A stretch of 64,000 nucleotides of DNA from an uncultured Prevotellaceae bacterium (GCA_949295905.1 CASFNA010000012.1:62001-126000), one strand, 5' to 3'; positions 1 to 9,101 are shown, counted from the first letter of the stretch. Notes: generated from the letters alone by a model not told the origin. Program-made: numbers and translations.

Positions 1-690
1 GAAGAAGCCGTAGACTACTGACGGTATGCCGTTAAGCAGCTCTATTACGGGTTTCAGCACTTTGCGCATCTTCTCGGAGGCAACCTCGGACATGTATATG
101 GACACTGCCAGGCCGAACGGAAGGGCGAAGAGTATCGCGAAGACCGTAACCCACACCGTGCCGAGAACCAAGGGTAAGAATCCGAATTGCGGTGCCGGTG
201 TGGCTGTAGGGAACCATTCGCTGCCGAAAAAGACTTCCGTTCCTGATATGTGGTGGTCGTCGAGGCGTTTGCCTGTGAAGTCGTTTCCGACAAAGTTCTC
301 CGGCACGAACGCTATTATGCCGCTGTTTTTATCAACCAACGAATCGATGCACCGTCCGGCGTTCTCATAGTTTTTGCCGAGTTGTTCTTCGTTGAAGAAC
401 TTTTGCATGTCGTCGAAGCGGAACAGCATTACTGCTTCGTCACGCCCTCCTACCTGCTTCCAGTTGGTGACATCCTCGTCAAAAATCTCCTTAATCTGCT
501 TTGCGTCAAGTTCGTTGACGGGGTTTTCCTTGTTTACTACGAGGGCGTATCCGTCCTCTATGGTTTTCTGCGAGAACAACCCGAAGCCTTCCGAGAACAG
601 GAACAGCACTATCAGCAGTATTATGACGCTTGTCAGGAAGCCGCTGCATGTTATGACTCCGGTAACAATCTTTTCCAGAAACTTTTTCAT
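1..690 (-). CDS. pstC: Phosphate ABC transporter permease PstC (partial, C-terminus beyond window)
   Basis: Inner-membrane permease of the high-affinity phosphate importer; 230 residues are visible before the window edge. A transmembrane helix at about residues 12-36 is followed by a soluble region (about 45-150), and then the permease domain begins (about 169 on, with SIYMSE and LLNGIPSVVYGFF, typical of PstC). The soluble region resembles the hinge part of a PstS binding protein (YALVVNKENPV, KQIKEIFDEDVTNWKQV), so this PstC carries a binding-protein-like insertion between its first two membrane segments. The start is the ATG ending at 690, in frame to the window edge. It is divergent from pstS, with Pho-box-like repeats between the two. 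Confidence 0.93.
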   Translation of the reverse strand, partial: MKKFLEKIVTGVITCSGFLTSVIILLIVLFLFSEGFGLFSQKTIEDGYALVVNKENPVNELDAKQIKEIFDEDVTNWKQVGGRDEAVMLFRFDDMQKFFNEEQLGKNYENAGRCIDSLVDKNSGIIAFVPENFVGNDFTGKRLDDHHISGTEVFFGSEWFPTATPAPQFGFLPLVLGTVWVTVFAILFALPFGLAVSIYMSEVASEKMRKVLKPVIELLNGIPSVVYGFF

Positions 691-744
691 AATGCCATGT
701 TTCGTTATTTGCTTGCAAAAGTATGGCAAGCAATTGACGAACGT

Positions 745-772
745 GTGACACGCACGTTACAATCGCGTTACA
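745..772 (-). promoter_or_regulatory. Putative Pho box facing pstC
   Basis: Three hexamers spaced exactly 11 bp apart on the plus strand: GTGACA at 745, GTTACA at 756 and GTTACA at 767. On the minus strand they read TGTAAC, TGTAAC, TGTCAC, facing pstC. An 11-bp direct-repeat period is the known spacing of PhoB half sites. Assignment to PhoB is inference from spacing and from the pst neighbours. Confidence 0.6.
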
Positions 773-802
773 ACATGTGTCGGCCCTGCGTCGCAACCTT
801 AT

Positions 803-819
803 TGTAACATGTGTGTAAC
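803..819 (+). promoter_or_regulatory. Putative Pho box facing pstS
   Basis: TGTAAC at 803-808 and TGTAAC at 814-819, again exactly 11 bp apart and oriented toward pstS. It is the mirror image of the set at 745-772, as expected for a divergent operon pair under one response regulator. Confidence 0.58.
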
Positions 820-977
820 CCGAATGAAAACGCAAACGTGTTATTTCGCACCGTGAAAAGAGACGGGTGGACAGGAAACTGGTATGGAAGGGGCATTGGA
901 GAAGATGCAAGACAAACTTCCATTCTAACCCGTAAACAGTAACATGTGGATTAAACATATATAATGGTATATACAGC

Positions 978-1814
978 ATGGACTTTTTAAGAATTACAGC
1001 CATGGCGCTTGCAACGGCGCTTACGCTTTGCGCACAGGCGCAGAAGATAAAAGGCAGCGACACGGTGCTGCCTGTGTCGCAAGAGGCGGCAGAGGTTTAC
1101 ATGACGCTTAATCCGCAGGCGAGGGTTACCGTGACCGGTGGAGGTTCTGGTGTTGGCATCTCTGCGCTGATGGACGGCACTACCGACATTGCCATGGCGT
1201 CGCGTTCGGTCAAGTTCAACGAGCGTGTAAAGATAAGCAGGAGCGGCAAGCAACTGTGTGAGGCGGTGGTGGCTTACGATGCGTTGGCCGTCATCGTGAA
1301 TCCGTCGAATCCCATAACCCATCTGACGCGTGAACAACTGGAGGCAATATTCCGGGGAAAGGTGACGAACTGGAACCAGGTTACTGACTTGTATACAGGC
1401 CGGCGCGGCCCTGACATGAAGATAATAGTGTACTCGCGCGAGACATCTTCGGGTACATACGAGTTTTTCAAGACCAGCGTATTGCATGAGAAAAACTATA
1501 TGGCCGGCGTGCTTTCGATGCCTGCCACTGGTGCGGTAATTCAGTCGGTAAGCCAGACCAAGGGAGCGATAGGCTATGTAGGCATGGCATACATCAACCG
1601 TAACGTGAAGGCGGTCAAGGTGTCATATGACTGCAAGCACTTCGTATATCCCAACATGGACATGGGGCGGCGCCACATTTACCCGATAATAAGGGAACTG
1701 TACTATTACTATACTGCCGACAAGGCTGGTGTTGTGGAGCCGTTCATACGCTTCCTGCTTTCGCCGAAAGGGCAGCAGATAGTGATGAAGAGCGGTTACG
1801 TGCCTGCCAACTGA
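978..1814 (+). CDS. pstS: Phosphate-binding periplasmic protein PstS
   Basis: Periplasmic phosphate receptor of the Pst importer, 278 residues. Residues 1-22 form a signal peptide ending in CAQAQ. Phosphate-binding signatures follow: GSDTVLP at 26-32, GGGSGVG at 54-60, a domain-swap hinge with VTNWNQV, and SSGTYEF in the second lobe. It has no lipobox cysteine in the usual place, so it is probably soluble. The length is usual for the short PstS family of Bacteroidota. The ATG at 978 follows a 287-bp divergent promoter region. A long inverted repeat at 1884-1924 probably ends transcription. Confidence 0.95.
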   Translation: MDFLRITAMALATALTLCAQAQKIKGSDTVLPVSQEAAEVYMTLNPQARVTVTGGGSGVGISALMDGTTDIAMASRSVKFNERVKISRSGKQLCEAVVAYDALAVIVNPSNPITHLTREQLEAIFRGKVTNWNQVTDLYTGRRGPDMKIIVYSRETSSGTYEFFKTSVLHEKNYMAGVLSMPATGAVIQSVSQTKGAIGYVGMAYINRNVKAVKVSYDCKHFVYPNMDMGRRHIYPIIRELYYYYTADKAGVVEPFIRFLLSPKGQQIVMKSGYVPAN

Positions 1815-1883
1815 CGCGCCTTTCGTAGTCGGAAGCATGTTGACACATTGTTTGTAAAGGACTTTTCAGGATAACGCAATTGG

Positions 1884-1924
1884 CCGACAGGCTGGCATAA
1901 AAACATTACATGCCGGCCTGTCGG
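1884..1924 (+). terminator. Hairpin downstream of pstS
   Basis: Two 15-bp arms (CCGACAGGCTGGCAT and ATGCCGGCCTGTCGG, one G-U-compatible mismatch) around an 11-bp loop, 70 bp after the pstS stop. The following T-run is weak, so it may be a processing or stability hairpin rather than a classic terminator. Confidence 0.5.
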
Positions 1925-2182
1925 CATGTTTCTGTAATTGTAATAGCAGGGCTTTTTCGTTTCTTGTGCATCAGTGCTGTCGATGCGCATAATGTAATGT
2001 TAAATACAGGATTTTCTTTCTTTTTGATTTTCATAGGCGTTGTACAGCGGCTTTGTTTTGTATGGATTGCCAATAGGACATAAATATGCCGGAATATCGT
2101 GTGCAAGTGCAATGTATTGAATGATAGTTGGTTACGCGGCAAGCTGCATATTTGTGCAGTTGAAGCGGTTGTAAACTATGGC

Positions 2183-2336
2183 AAGTACGGTATTTTCAGG
2201 TGGCAAAGGCCGCCTTTTTAGTGAGTAAAAGCCGTCTTTACAATACGTGTGAGCCGTCATGACAATGTTGAAACATGGCGTTCGCCGCAGTAAAACATGG
2301 CATATCGCATGTTGAAAAGCCATGTTTAGTGTTGAG
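2183..2336. repeat. 22-bp-period intergenic array, about 7 units (pstS/pgk)
   Basis: Seven consecutive 22-bp units. Cores include AAAGGCCGCCTTT (2205), AAAAGCCGTCTTT (2227), AAACATGGCGTTC (2271), AAACATGGCATAT (2293) and AAAAGCCATGTTT (2315). Flanking units at 2161 and 2337 are more decayed. The array fills the gap between convergent pstS and pgk. The rest of the 755-bp gap (1925-2160 and 2360-2490) shows no gene and no clear structure. Confidence 0.75.
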
Positions 2337-2498
2337 AAAGGTAATCAATTGGTGCATTGACTGGTTGTGCAAGGCCGCTTCATTCTCTATTTTCTTTGTT
2401 TTCACGTACATTTCCTGAATGTCATAATGCAACTATTTGCCTGCTATACGTTTCATTATGATGTGTGCGTTGCCGGTCAGTCATTGCCGTAAGAAGAA

Positions 2499-2530
2499 AA
2501 GGCGACCGCTCCTCACGGAGCAGCCGCCTT
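2499..2530 (-). terminator. pgk terminator
   Basis: Inverted repeat AAGGCG-ACCGCTCC / GGAGC-AGCCGCCTT with a 4-bp loop. Read on the minus strand it is followed by TTTTCTTCTT, a typical intrinsic terminator 40 bp past the pgk stop. Confidence 0.8.
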
Positions 2531-2569
2531 GAATTACTATGATGCTAAAAATGTATGCGTGTATGTATG

Positions 2570-3817
2570 TTACGCCTCTATAGCGGCAACGCCAGGCAGC
2601 ACTTTGCCCTCGATGGCCTCGAGCAGTGCGCCTCCGCCGGTAGAGATGTAAGACACCTTGTCGGCCATGCCGAACTTGTTGATGCAGGCAACAGAGTCGC
2701 CTCCGCCGATAAGCGAGAATGCTCCGTTGGCCGTAGCCTCTGCAATGGCGTCGGCGATGGCCTTAGAGCCGCCGATGAAGTTGTCAAACTCGAACACGCC
2801 TGCGGGGCCGTTCCAAAGGATTGTCTTCGCTCCTTTGATAGCCTCAGCGAATGCCTTGCGCGTTTCGGGACCAGCGTCAAGTCCTTCCCAACCGTCGGGT
2901 ATGTTGTTAGAGGGGCATACCTGGGTGTTAGCGTCGTTAGAGAAGTCGTCAGCTGCGATGCAGTCCGTGCCGAGCACCAGGTTCACACCATTCTCCTTAG
3001 CCTTCTTGATAACGTCGAGAGCAACGTCGAGCTTGTCGTCCTCGCAGATTGACTTGCCAATCTTGCCGCCCTGTGCCTTGGCGAAGGTGTATGTCATTCC
3101 GCCGCAGAGTATGAGGTTGTCAACCTTGCCGAGCAGGTTCTCGATGATGCCGATTTTCGTTGAAACCTTGGAGCCGCCCATGATTGCGGTGAACGGACGC
3201 TTGATGTTGCTGAGCACGTTGTCAACGGCCGTTACCTCTTTCTCCATGAGGTAGCCAAGCATCTTGTGGTCCTTGTCAAAGTATTCGTCTATTACGGCGG
3301 TAGAAGCGTGTTTGCGGTGAGCCGTACCGAAGGCGTCCATTACGTAGCAGTCGGCATAAGAAGCGAGCTTCTTTGCGAATGCCTGCTGGCGTGTCTTCAT
3401 TTCCTTCTTCGCCTCGTCGTATGCAGGGTCAGTCTTGTCTATGCCTACGGGTTTGCCTTCCTCTTCAGGATAGAAGCGCAGGTTCTCAAGCAGCAGAGCC
3501 TCGCCCGGCTTCAGTGCTGCGGCCTCGTTGTCGGCATTTGCGCAGTCGGGAGCAAACTTCACTTCAACTCCAAGGTGTTCTGACACGTTCTTTACGATTT
3601 GGCTCAAAGAGAGCTTGGGGTTCACCTTGCCTTTGGGTTTGCCCATGTGGCTCATCATGATGACGCTGCCACCGTCGGCAAGGATTTTCTTCAGTGTTGG
3701 GAGTGCTCCGCGGATGCGGGTGTCGTCTGTTACGTTTCCGTTCTCGTCCAATGGCACGTTGAAGTCAACGCGCACGATTGCCTTTTTGCCGGCAAAATTA
3801 AATTGTTCGATTTTCAT
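2570..3817 (-). CDS. pgk: Phosphoglycerate kinase
   Basis: Glycolytic enzyme that transfers phosphate from 1,3-bisphosphoglycerate to ADP; cytoplasmic monomer. The 415 residues match the family length for Bacteroidota. It begins [20 protein letters not shown] with the substrate-site RVDFNVPLD, continues with the [10 protein letters not shown] loop and the MGGSKVSTK motif, and ends with the nucleotide-binding GGGDSVACI and the [13 protein letters not shown] stretch. It is a single gene with its own terminator. A minus-strand -7 box (TATTTTTG, complement of 3887-3894) lies upstream. Codon use is biased as in a highly expressed gene. Confidence 0.98.
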   Translation of the reverse strand: MKIEQFNFAGKKAIVRVDFNVPLDENGNVTDDTRIRGALPTLKKILADGGSVIMMSHMGKPKGKVNPKLSLSQIVKNVSEHLGVEVKFAPDCANADNEAAALKPGEALLLENLRFYPEEEGKPVGIDKTDPAYDEAKKEMKTRQQAFAKKLASYADCYVMDAFGTAHRKHASTAVIDEYFDKDHKMLGYLMEKEVTAVDNVLSNIKRPFTAIMGGSKVSTKIGIIENLLGKVDNLILCGGMTYTFAKAQGGKIGKSICEDDKLDVALDVIKKAKENGVNLVLGTDCIAADDFSNDANTQVCPSNNIPDGWEGLDAGPETRKAFAEAIKGAKTILWNGPAGVFEFDNFIGGSKAIADAIAEATANGAFSLIGGGDSVACINKFGMADKVSYISTGGGALLEAIEGKVLPGVAAIEA

Positions 3818-3976
3818 ATTAACTTAGAATATTAAAGAAATGTACATTTATAATGAAGTCAATGTGTATTTGCTTCTTTTACATTGCAAAAATAACAATT
3901 AATGTTGACAAATGGCTGTAAACGGATGATTATTTGATGTTTTTTGACATGCTTATAATATTAATGTAATGTCTGC

Positions 3977-4009
3977 TTTGCAAATATTAAGGGAAATGAT
4001 TATTTTTGC
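3977..4009 (+). promoter_or_regulatory. Bacteroidota promoter for queC
   Basis: TTTG at 3977-3980, 20 bp, then TATTTTTGC at 4001-4009. This is a near-perfect match to the -33/-7 consensus. It predicts a leader of about 100 nt before queC. Confidence 0.75.
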
Positions 4010-4117
4010 ATCCCGGCAAGTGTCAGGCGTGAAGGCGACGGCCATGTGCAGGCAAACGGCGAAGCATTGGACGTCGGCTTTTCTGTCCTATTAAACTTCT
4101 CTAACTCTACCAGGAAA

Positions 4118-4768
4118 ATGAAAGACTGTATTTTGATATTGAGCGGCGGAATGGACAGTACCACGCTGCTTTATGACATGAAGGACAGGATTGCTTTGGC
4201 CGTGTCCTTCGATTACGGAAGTAACCACAATGCACGCGAGATTGGTTACGCCAAGCTGCATTGCCGCAGGCTTGGGATAAGGCATTTCGTTATAAGGCTT
4301 GATTTCATGCACGACTATTTCAAGAGTTCTTTGTTGAGCGGTGCCGATGCCGTGCCTGAAGGGAATTATGCAGATGAAAACATGAGGTCAACCGTAGTCC
4401 CGTTCCGCAACGGCATAATGTTGTCTGTTGCCGCAGGAATAGCAGAGAGCGAGGGGCTGAAGTATGTGATGATGGCCAACCACGGAGGCGACCACGCCAT
4501 ATATCCTGACTGCCGTCCGGAGTTCGTGCGTGCCATGAGCGAGGCTACAAAGACAGGAACTTATCCCGGTATAGAGGTGCTTGCGCCGTACACTGACTTG
4601 ACAAAGGCCGACATTGCGCGCCGCGGCAAACAGCTCGGTATTGACTATTCAGAGACGTGGAGCTGTTACAAAGGTGGCGACATGCATTGCGGCAAGTGCG
4701 GCACATGCGTTGAACGCAGAGAGGCTTTGCGTGACGCAGGCATTGACGACACTACGGAATATGAATAA
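4118..4768 (+). CDS. queC: 7-cyano-7-deazaguanine synthase QueC
   Basis: ATP-dependent enzyme that turns 7-carboxy-7-deazaguanine into preQ0 in queuosine biosynthesis. The 216-residue protein has the PP-loop SGGMDST at 9-15 and the zinc-binding cysteines C183, C191, C194 and C197 (SCYKGG then HCGKCGTC). The ATG at 4118 is preferred over an upstream in-frame one at 4046 because homologues begin with the short M-K-x-x-x-I-L-x-S-G-G stretch. No other queuosine genes are adjacent. It shares a bidirectional terminator with the convergent barrel gene. Confidence 0.95.
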   Translation: MKDCILILSGGMDSTTLLYDMKDRIALAVSFDYGSNHNAREIGYAKLHCRRLGIRHFVIRLDFMHDYFKSSLLSGADAVPEGNYADENMRSTVVPFRNGIMLSVAAGIAESEGLKYVMMANHGGDHAIYPDCRPEFVRAMSEATKTGTYPGIEVLAPYTDLTKADIARRGKQLGIDYSETWSCYKGGDMHCGKCGTCVERREALRDAGIDDTTEYE

Positions 4769-4779
4769 GTAAAGTGGAT

Positions 4780-4847
4780 AACAATAAAAGGGGAAAATCC
4801 AAACGCCGCATAACAGTAAGGCGTTTGGATTTTCCCCTTTTATTGTT
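4780..4847. terminator. Bidirectional terminator queC / barrel protein
   Basis: Long nearly perfect inverted repeat. The left arm runs from AACAATAAAAGGGG to AACGCC and the right arm is its complement, with a 12-bp loop. It is flanked by A-rich and T-rich tracts on both sides and so can stop both convergent genes. Confidence 0.88.
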
Positions 4848-4867
4848 ATTTACGATTTGTCGGCTGT

Positions 4868-5395
4868 TTAGAAGTTGTAGTAAACACCGAGCATGATGTT
4901 GTTGCCATTGAAGTCCATGCCCCAAATGCTCGAGTTGGTATTGTCATCCTTCTGATAACCGATGAAACCAACATGTGCTATAAGGCTGAATTTGTCGAGT
5001 TTCAACTCTACGCCAGGTTTCAGGCCTATTGACAATTCGTCGTCGGCTCCGTTATAATGCCTGTAACCAAAACCTCCGTCACAAAATACGTTGATTAATT
5101 TTGTGTGCAGGAACGTATAACGTGCATACGGGTTGATTTCAAACGTCTTTGCAAGACGCTCCAATGTAAGGCCGTTGCTGTTTGATGCAAGGCGTCCTTT
5201 TGACCATCCGAACATAACGCCTGCCGCCCAGTTGTCGTTGAACTTGTAGCCTACTTCCGGCAAGAGGCTGTATACGGTTTCGTCATGGTCGTTCACTTCA
5301 CAGCTTGCGATGCCTACGTTGCCACCTACATAAACCTGTGCGCTTGCACATACCGCAAACATTACGGCAACCAGTGTCATGTAAATCTTTTTCAT
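4868..5395 (-). CDS. Small outer-membrane beta-barrel protein
   Basis: 175 residues. The signal peptide MKKIYMTLVAVMFAVCASA is cut before QVYVGGN. The mature part alternates polar and aromatic residues (YKFNDNWAAGVMFGWSKG, NPYARYTFL) and ends in YYNF, the terminal aromatic signature of proteins assembled by the BAM complex. This fits an eight-stranded OmpW/opacity-like barrel, but the ligand or role cannot be read from the sequence. A good promoter lies just upstream. Confidence 0.8.
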   Translation of the reverse strand: MKKIYMTLVAVMFAVCASAQVYVGGNVGIASCEVNDHDETVYSLLPEVGYKFNDNWAAGVMFGWSKGRLASNSNGLTLERLAKTFEINPYARYTFLHTKLINVFCDGGFGYRHYNGADDELSIGLKPGVELKLDKFSLIAHVGFIGYQKDDNTNSSIWGMDFNGNNIMLGVYYNF

Positions 5396-5450
5396 AATTT
5401 TCTGTTTTAATTAGACATTTATTCGACTCTGCATGAGTCTTAAACGGCGA

Positions 5451-5481
5451 CAAAGGTATTAATTAAGCATAAAATGGCAAA
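5451..5481 (-). promoter_or_regulatory. Promoter of the barrel gene
   Basis: On the minus strand: TTTG (complement of 5478-5481), 19 bp, TACCTTTG (complement of 5451-5458). This leaves a 5' leader of roughly 45 nt. Confidence 0.7.
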
Positions 5482-5527
5482 ATAAAAACGTGCTGATTTG
5501 ATTTAATTCGGTAATATGTGTTAAAAG

Positions 5528-5561
5528 TTTGGAGCAATAGAACAATTTTAGATACCTTTGC
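5528..5561 (+). promoter_or_regulatory. Promoter of the cardiolipin-synthase-like gene
   Basis: TTTG at 5528-5531, 21 bp, then TACCTTTGC at 5553-5561. It overlaps the first codons of a longer in-frame reading frame, which supports the later start at 5600. Confidence 0.72.
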
Positions 5562-5599
5562 AGCCTGAAATTTTACATATTGACATCAATATTTCCGTC

Positions 5600-6862
5600 A
5601 TGAGGAGATTAGTTCTTTTAATATTGTCCATCATTGCCTGCGTAGGCATAAGTTCTCAGACATCCGACTCGTTGATAGTTGATGAGTTGCGCAAGGAGGG
5701 GGTGTCTTTTTCCGACAATAATTCTGTTACTTTGCTTATGAGCGGCCAAGAGAAGTTCGACGATATGTTCGAAGCCATCCGTCAGGCCCGCAGCAGCGTG
5801 CATCTTGAGTATTTTAATTTCCGTAACGACTCGATAGCGTCATTGCTTTTCAAACTTCTTGCCGACAAGGTGGCGCAGGGAGTTGAGGTGCGTGCGCTTT
5901 TTGACGGTTTCGGTAACGATTCAAACAACCAGCCTTTGAAGAAAGAGCATCTTGACAGCATCCGCTCGAAAGGCATAGAGATTTACGAGTTTGACCCCAT
6001 ACGTTTTCCTTGGGTGAACCATGTGTTCCACCGTGACCACCGTAAGATTGTCGTAATAGACGGCAAAATTGCCTATACCGGGGGAATGAACGTGGCCGAC
6101 TACTATATAACAGGAACTGAACAGGTTGGCGAATGGCGCGACATGCACTGCCGTATTGAGGGCGACGAGGTGAACACTTTGCAGGCTATATTCTTGAAGA
6201 TATGGAACAAGGTGTCAGGACAGAACGTGCATGGAGCCAAATATTTCCGTGGTTTTCATGGCGCAGACTACATTACCGGGCTGAAACCTGACACGTGTTC
6301 TACCGCAGGTAATAAGATGGTCGGCATAATAAACCGTGAGCCGAGGACGACAAACGGCATAATAAGGAAGTTTTACACGGAAGCCATCAACAACGCCCGT
6401 GACAGCATAAAGCTTGTCAATCCTTACCTTACTCTTAACGGAACGTTGAAGCGCGCATTACGTAATGCCGTAAAGCGAGGGGTGAAAGTGGAAATAATGG
6501 TTTCAGAGAAAAGCGACATACCGTTGACTCCCGACTGCGTTTTTTATAATGTCCATAAGCTGATGAAGCATGGGGTGGATGTCTGGATATACCGCAACGG
6601 CTTTCATCATACCAAGATAATAATGGTAGACGGACGTTTCTGCACTGTGGGCAGTGCCAATCTTAATGCCAGGAGCCTTAATTTTGATTATGAGGAGAAC
6701 GCCGTTATCGTTGACCCTTGTACGACAAAAGAGCTTGACACGATGTTCGAGCGTGACAAGAAACACTCTTTCAAGCTTACCGAGGAAGTTTGGGATGAAT
6801 GGCGCACACCGTGGCAGAAGTTTGTAGGGTGGTTTGCCCATCTGCTTGCTCCGTTCCTCTGA
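5600..6862 (+). CDS. Cardiolipin synthase-like phospholipase D family protein
   Basis: 420 residues with two HKD catalytic motifs, H147-x-K149-x4-D154 (HRKIVVID) and H337-x-K339-x4-D344 (HTKIIMVD), each followed by the GxxN element (GGMNVAD, GSANLNARS). This is the fold of ClsA/B-type cardiolipin synthases, which join two phospholipids at the inner membrane. Unlike ClsA it has only one N-terminal hydrophobic segment (residues 4-17), probably a signal peptide or anchor, so the domain would face the periplasm. A general phosphatidyltransferase or PLD is the alternative. The start at 5600 sits 39 bp after the -7 box. Confidence 0.82.
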   Translation: MRRLVLLILSIIACVGISSQTSDSLIVDELRKEGVSFSDNNSVTLLMSGQEKFDDMFEAIRQARSSVHLEYFNFRNDSIASLLFKLLADKVAQGVEVRALFDGFGNDSNNQPLKKEHLDSIRSKGIEIYEFDPIRFPWVNHVFHRDHRKIVVIDGKIAYTGGMNVADYYITGTEQVGEWRDMHCRIEGDEVNTLQAIFLKIWNKVSGQNVHGAKYFRGFHGADYITGLKPDTCSTAGNKMVGIINREPRTTNGIIRKFYTEAINNARDSIKLVNPYLTLNGTLKRALRNAVKRGVKVEIMVSEKSDIPLTPDCVFYNVHKLMKHGVDVWIYRNGFHHTKIIMVDGRFCTVGSANLNARSLNFDYEENAVIVDPCTTKELDTMFERDKKHSFKLTEEVWDEWRTPWQKFVGWFAHLLAPFL

Positions 6863-6882
6863 TATGATAGCAGCTATATGAC

Positions 6883-6921
6883 GAATGTCCGCAAAACAAA
6901 AAATGCGGACATTCATTTTTT
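6883..6921. terminator. Bidirectional terminator
   Basis: GAATGTCCGCA (6883-6893) and TGCGGACATTC (6904-6914), a perfect 11-bp stem followed by TTTTTTT. It serves the PLD gene on the plus strand and possibly the convergent TPR gene. Confidence 0.85.
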
Positions 6922-6924
6922 TGC

Positions 6925-9099
6925 TTATTCGGCAACCAAGTCGGCCATTAGCTGTATGTCAATGGCATTTATTCCATGGTCGGCCAGTATGTCGGCATCA
7001 TTGGCGAAGTCGTCGTCAATCCCGTAAGCCTTGGTGTTGCTGCGCGACTTTGTGAACGTCTTGAATAGTCGTACCGCTTCATTGGTGTTTCCCATGAACC
7101 ACTGGCAGTAGCCGGCGTTCAGCCAGTCGCCGTTTTCTGTCTCTTCGCTGTTTAAAAGACGGTTATACGCCTTTTCGGCCTGCTCGTATTTGCCTACACC
7201 CATCAGCGTCCATGCCAGCACACGTATTACAGGCATCGAGTCGGGATGCTCTATGTCGAGCTTGTATAGCGTGTTCAGAGCTTCGTCATACTTCTTGGCC
7301 TTCGACAGGGCTACGCAATAGTTCAGGGCTGCGGTACTGTTGTCTGGTGTTGATTGCAGCAGTTCGTTATAATATGCGGCCGCACTTGCATAGTCGCCGC
7401 ATTCGAATTTTGAGCGTGCAAGCAGCGACGTTGCGCGTCTGTTGTCCGGCTCAAGCTTTTTAAGGGCATCGAACCATCTTGCCGCTTCTTCAGGTTTATT
7501 CTTGATGTCGAGGTAATAAAGGCCGTGCACAAACTGGCTCTTGGGTGAAGTCTTGTCATCGTAGGCAGCCATAATGGCTTCCAACGCCGGTTTGTTCTTG
7601 CGTTTGAGCATGAAGTAACACAGGTCGGCGTACATGCCGGCCATGTCAGTTCCTTCAAAAACCTTGTCGGTTACGAATATCGAGTGCTCCTTGCTGAATG
7701 GATTGGTCATCTGTCCGCGCTGCGGGTACAGGCGGAAGAAACGGTACATGTCTTGCAATATCATGCGCCGTATGTACGCCGGACTGTTCTGTTCTTCAAT
7801 GCTCATGGCAGGACCCATTGCCTCGTTTGTATTCAGCATTTCCTTCATGTTGTCAGGCAGATGCGCTATTACAGACGACACGGCGAGGGTGAACGAGTAT
7901 TTGTCGCTGTCGCAGAAAGGCCCGTTTTCAAGAATGTTCGTTATTAGCGGTGTGCCTTTCATCTTTTCCACGGTGGCGGAGATGTCAGGATGTTCTATGT
8001 AGAATGGGCAAAACCAGTTGGCCGCCTTGTAGAAGAAAGGAAAGCGTTTCATCTGTGAGAAGCCGCCGAAGTAAATGTCAGAACCGGCCTTCTGCATGTT
8101 CATCATTTTCTGGAAGCTCTCTTCCATTTTCTCCATGGCGCGGTCGGATGCTTCCGGGTCGAACACGTCCTGCATCGGGTCATCCTCCTTTTCCTGTATG
8201 CCGAACCTTGTGATTTTAAGGTTGTTGTTCTTGATTAGGTCGGGCATAATGTCGCGCTGTATTGTGTCGGTGTCCTGTTCGGCGTTCATGCAGAAGATGA
8301 TTTGCTTCTGCAAGTCGGCCAACTCGGCTGTTACGCCGGGGTGTTTCATTGCTTCGGCCACGCGCAATCTGGCCTTTTCGGCCTGCCTTGCGTCGCATGA
8401 CAGGGCGAAAACCCAGCCTATCAACGCTTTCTGGCGCACTTTCTCGTCGGCTGATTTCAGGTAAATGTCAATCAGTGCGCCAAACTTGTTGTCGTCCATG
8501 CAGTTCATCGTAGCCAGCGTTATCGCGCTGACGAGCATCTGCGCGTCGATGGTGTCTATTGTAGGCGACAGTATCAGGTTCTCGAAGAAGTCTTTGTCGT
8601 GTCCGTTCCAGCTGTCTGATATTGCGATGTTGCAGAACAGCGACTGCATGAAGTCATTGTGGTTGCGGTACAGCAGTTTGCTCTTCTCGCTTTTTCCGGG
8701 TTCGGTTTCGAGGCTGAGCATTGCCGTGTCGGCCACAAAGTTCTCGAGCGTTGTCCTTATGTTTTCTTTTGAAACGGTCAGGTTTGTCGCTTTCTGCGAC
8801 ATTTCCGTGAAGAACGCGTCGGTGCGTTTACGGTAGGCCGTGCGCAGATTGCACGCAAACTTGTACAATCGGTCTGCAATGTTGTTGAACACATCGTCGC
8901 GTTTAGGGTCGTTGAAGCCGCGCTTCATGTAGTCGAGCATCAGGCGGTAGTCCTCTTCCACGCGCTCCAGCTCGCCTTTGTACACGAGCATCTGGTGCCC
9001 GTTGACAAACGAGCGGGCCTCGCGTATGGCTCTTCCCAGTTTCTGTTGGCCTATATATATAAATATGTCTTTCAGCTGTTTGCTTTCGTTGCTTTCCAT
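6925..9099 (-). CDS. Large TPR-repeat protein of unknown function
   Basis: 724 residues from the ATG at 9099, which lies 2 bp after the TGA of the upstream gene; a GTG at 9120 would overlap that gene and is less likely. No signal peptide, so probably cytoplasmic. The N-terminal two thirds are helical and polar without a recognised domain. The last 240 residues contain tetratricopeptide-like units (ALKKLEPDNRRATSLLARSK, AAAYYNELLQSTPDNSTAAL, LYKLDIEHPDSMPVIRVLAW, AEKAYNRLLNSEETENGDWL). It is translationally coupled to the binding lipoprotein gene, so the two may act together. Function unknown. Confidence 0.75.
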   Translation of the reverse strand: MESNESKQLKDIFIYIGQQKLGRAIREARSFVNGHQMLVYKGELERVEEDYRLMLDYMKRGFNDPKRDDVFNNIADRLYKFACNLRTAYRKRTDAFFTEMSQKATNLTVSKENIRTTLENFVADTAMLSLETEPGKSEKSKLLYRNHNDFMQSLFCNIAISDSWNGHDKDFFENLILSPTIDTIDAQMLVSAITLATMNCMDDNKFGALIDIYLKSADEKVRQKALIGWVFALSCDARQAEKARLRVAEAMKHPGVTAELADLQKQIIFCMNAEQDTDTIQRDIMPDLIKNNNLKITRFGIQEKEDDPMQDVFDPEASDRAMEKMEESFQKMMNMQKAGSDIYFGGFSQMKRFPFFYKAANWFCPFYIEHPDISATVEKMKGTPLITNILENGPFCDSDKYSFTLAVSSVIAHLPDNMKEMLNTNEAMGPAMSIEEQNSPAYIRRMILQDMYRFFRLYPQRGQMTNPFSKEHSIFVTDKVFEGTDMAGMYADLCYFMLKRKNKPALEAIMAAYDDKTSPKSQFVHGLYYLDIKNKPEEAARWFDALKKLEPDNRRATSLLARSKFECGDYASAAAYYNELLQSTPDNSTAALNYCVALSKAKKYDEALNTLYKLDIEHPDSMPVIRVLAWTLMGVGKYEQAEKAYNRLLNSEETENGDWLNAGYCQWFMGNTNEAVRLFKTFTKSRSNTKAYGIDDDFANDADILADHGINAIDIQLMADLVAE

Positions 9100-9101
9100 G
9101 G

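Noticed and set aside
4010-4117. preQ1 riboswitch before queC
   Set aside because: The known preQ1-I and preQ1-II sequence signatures were not found. Kept only as an unassigned leader.
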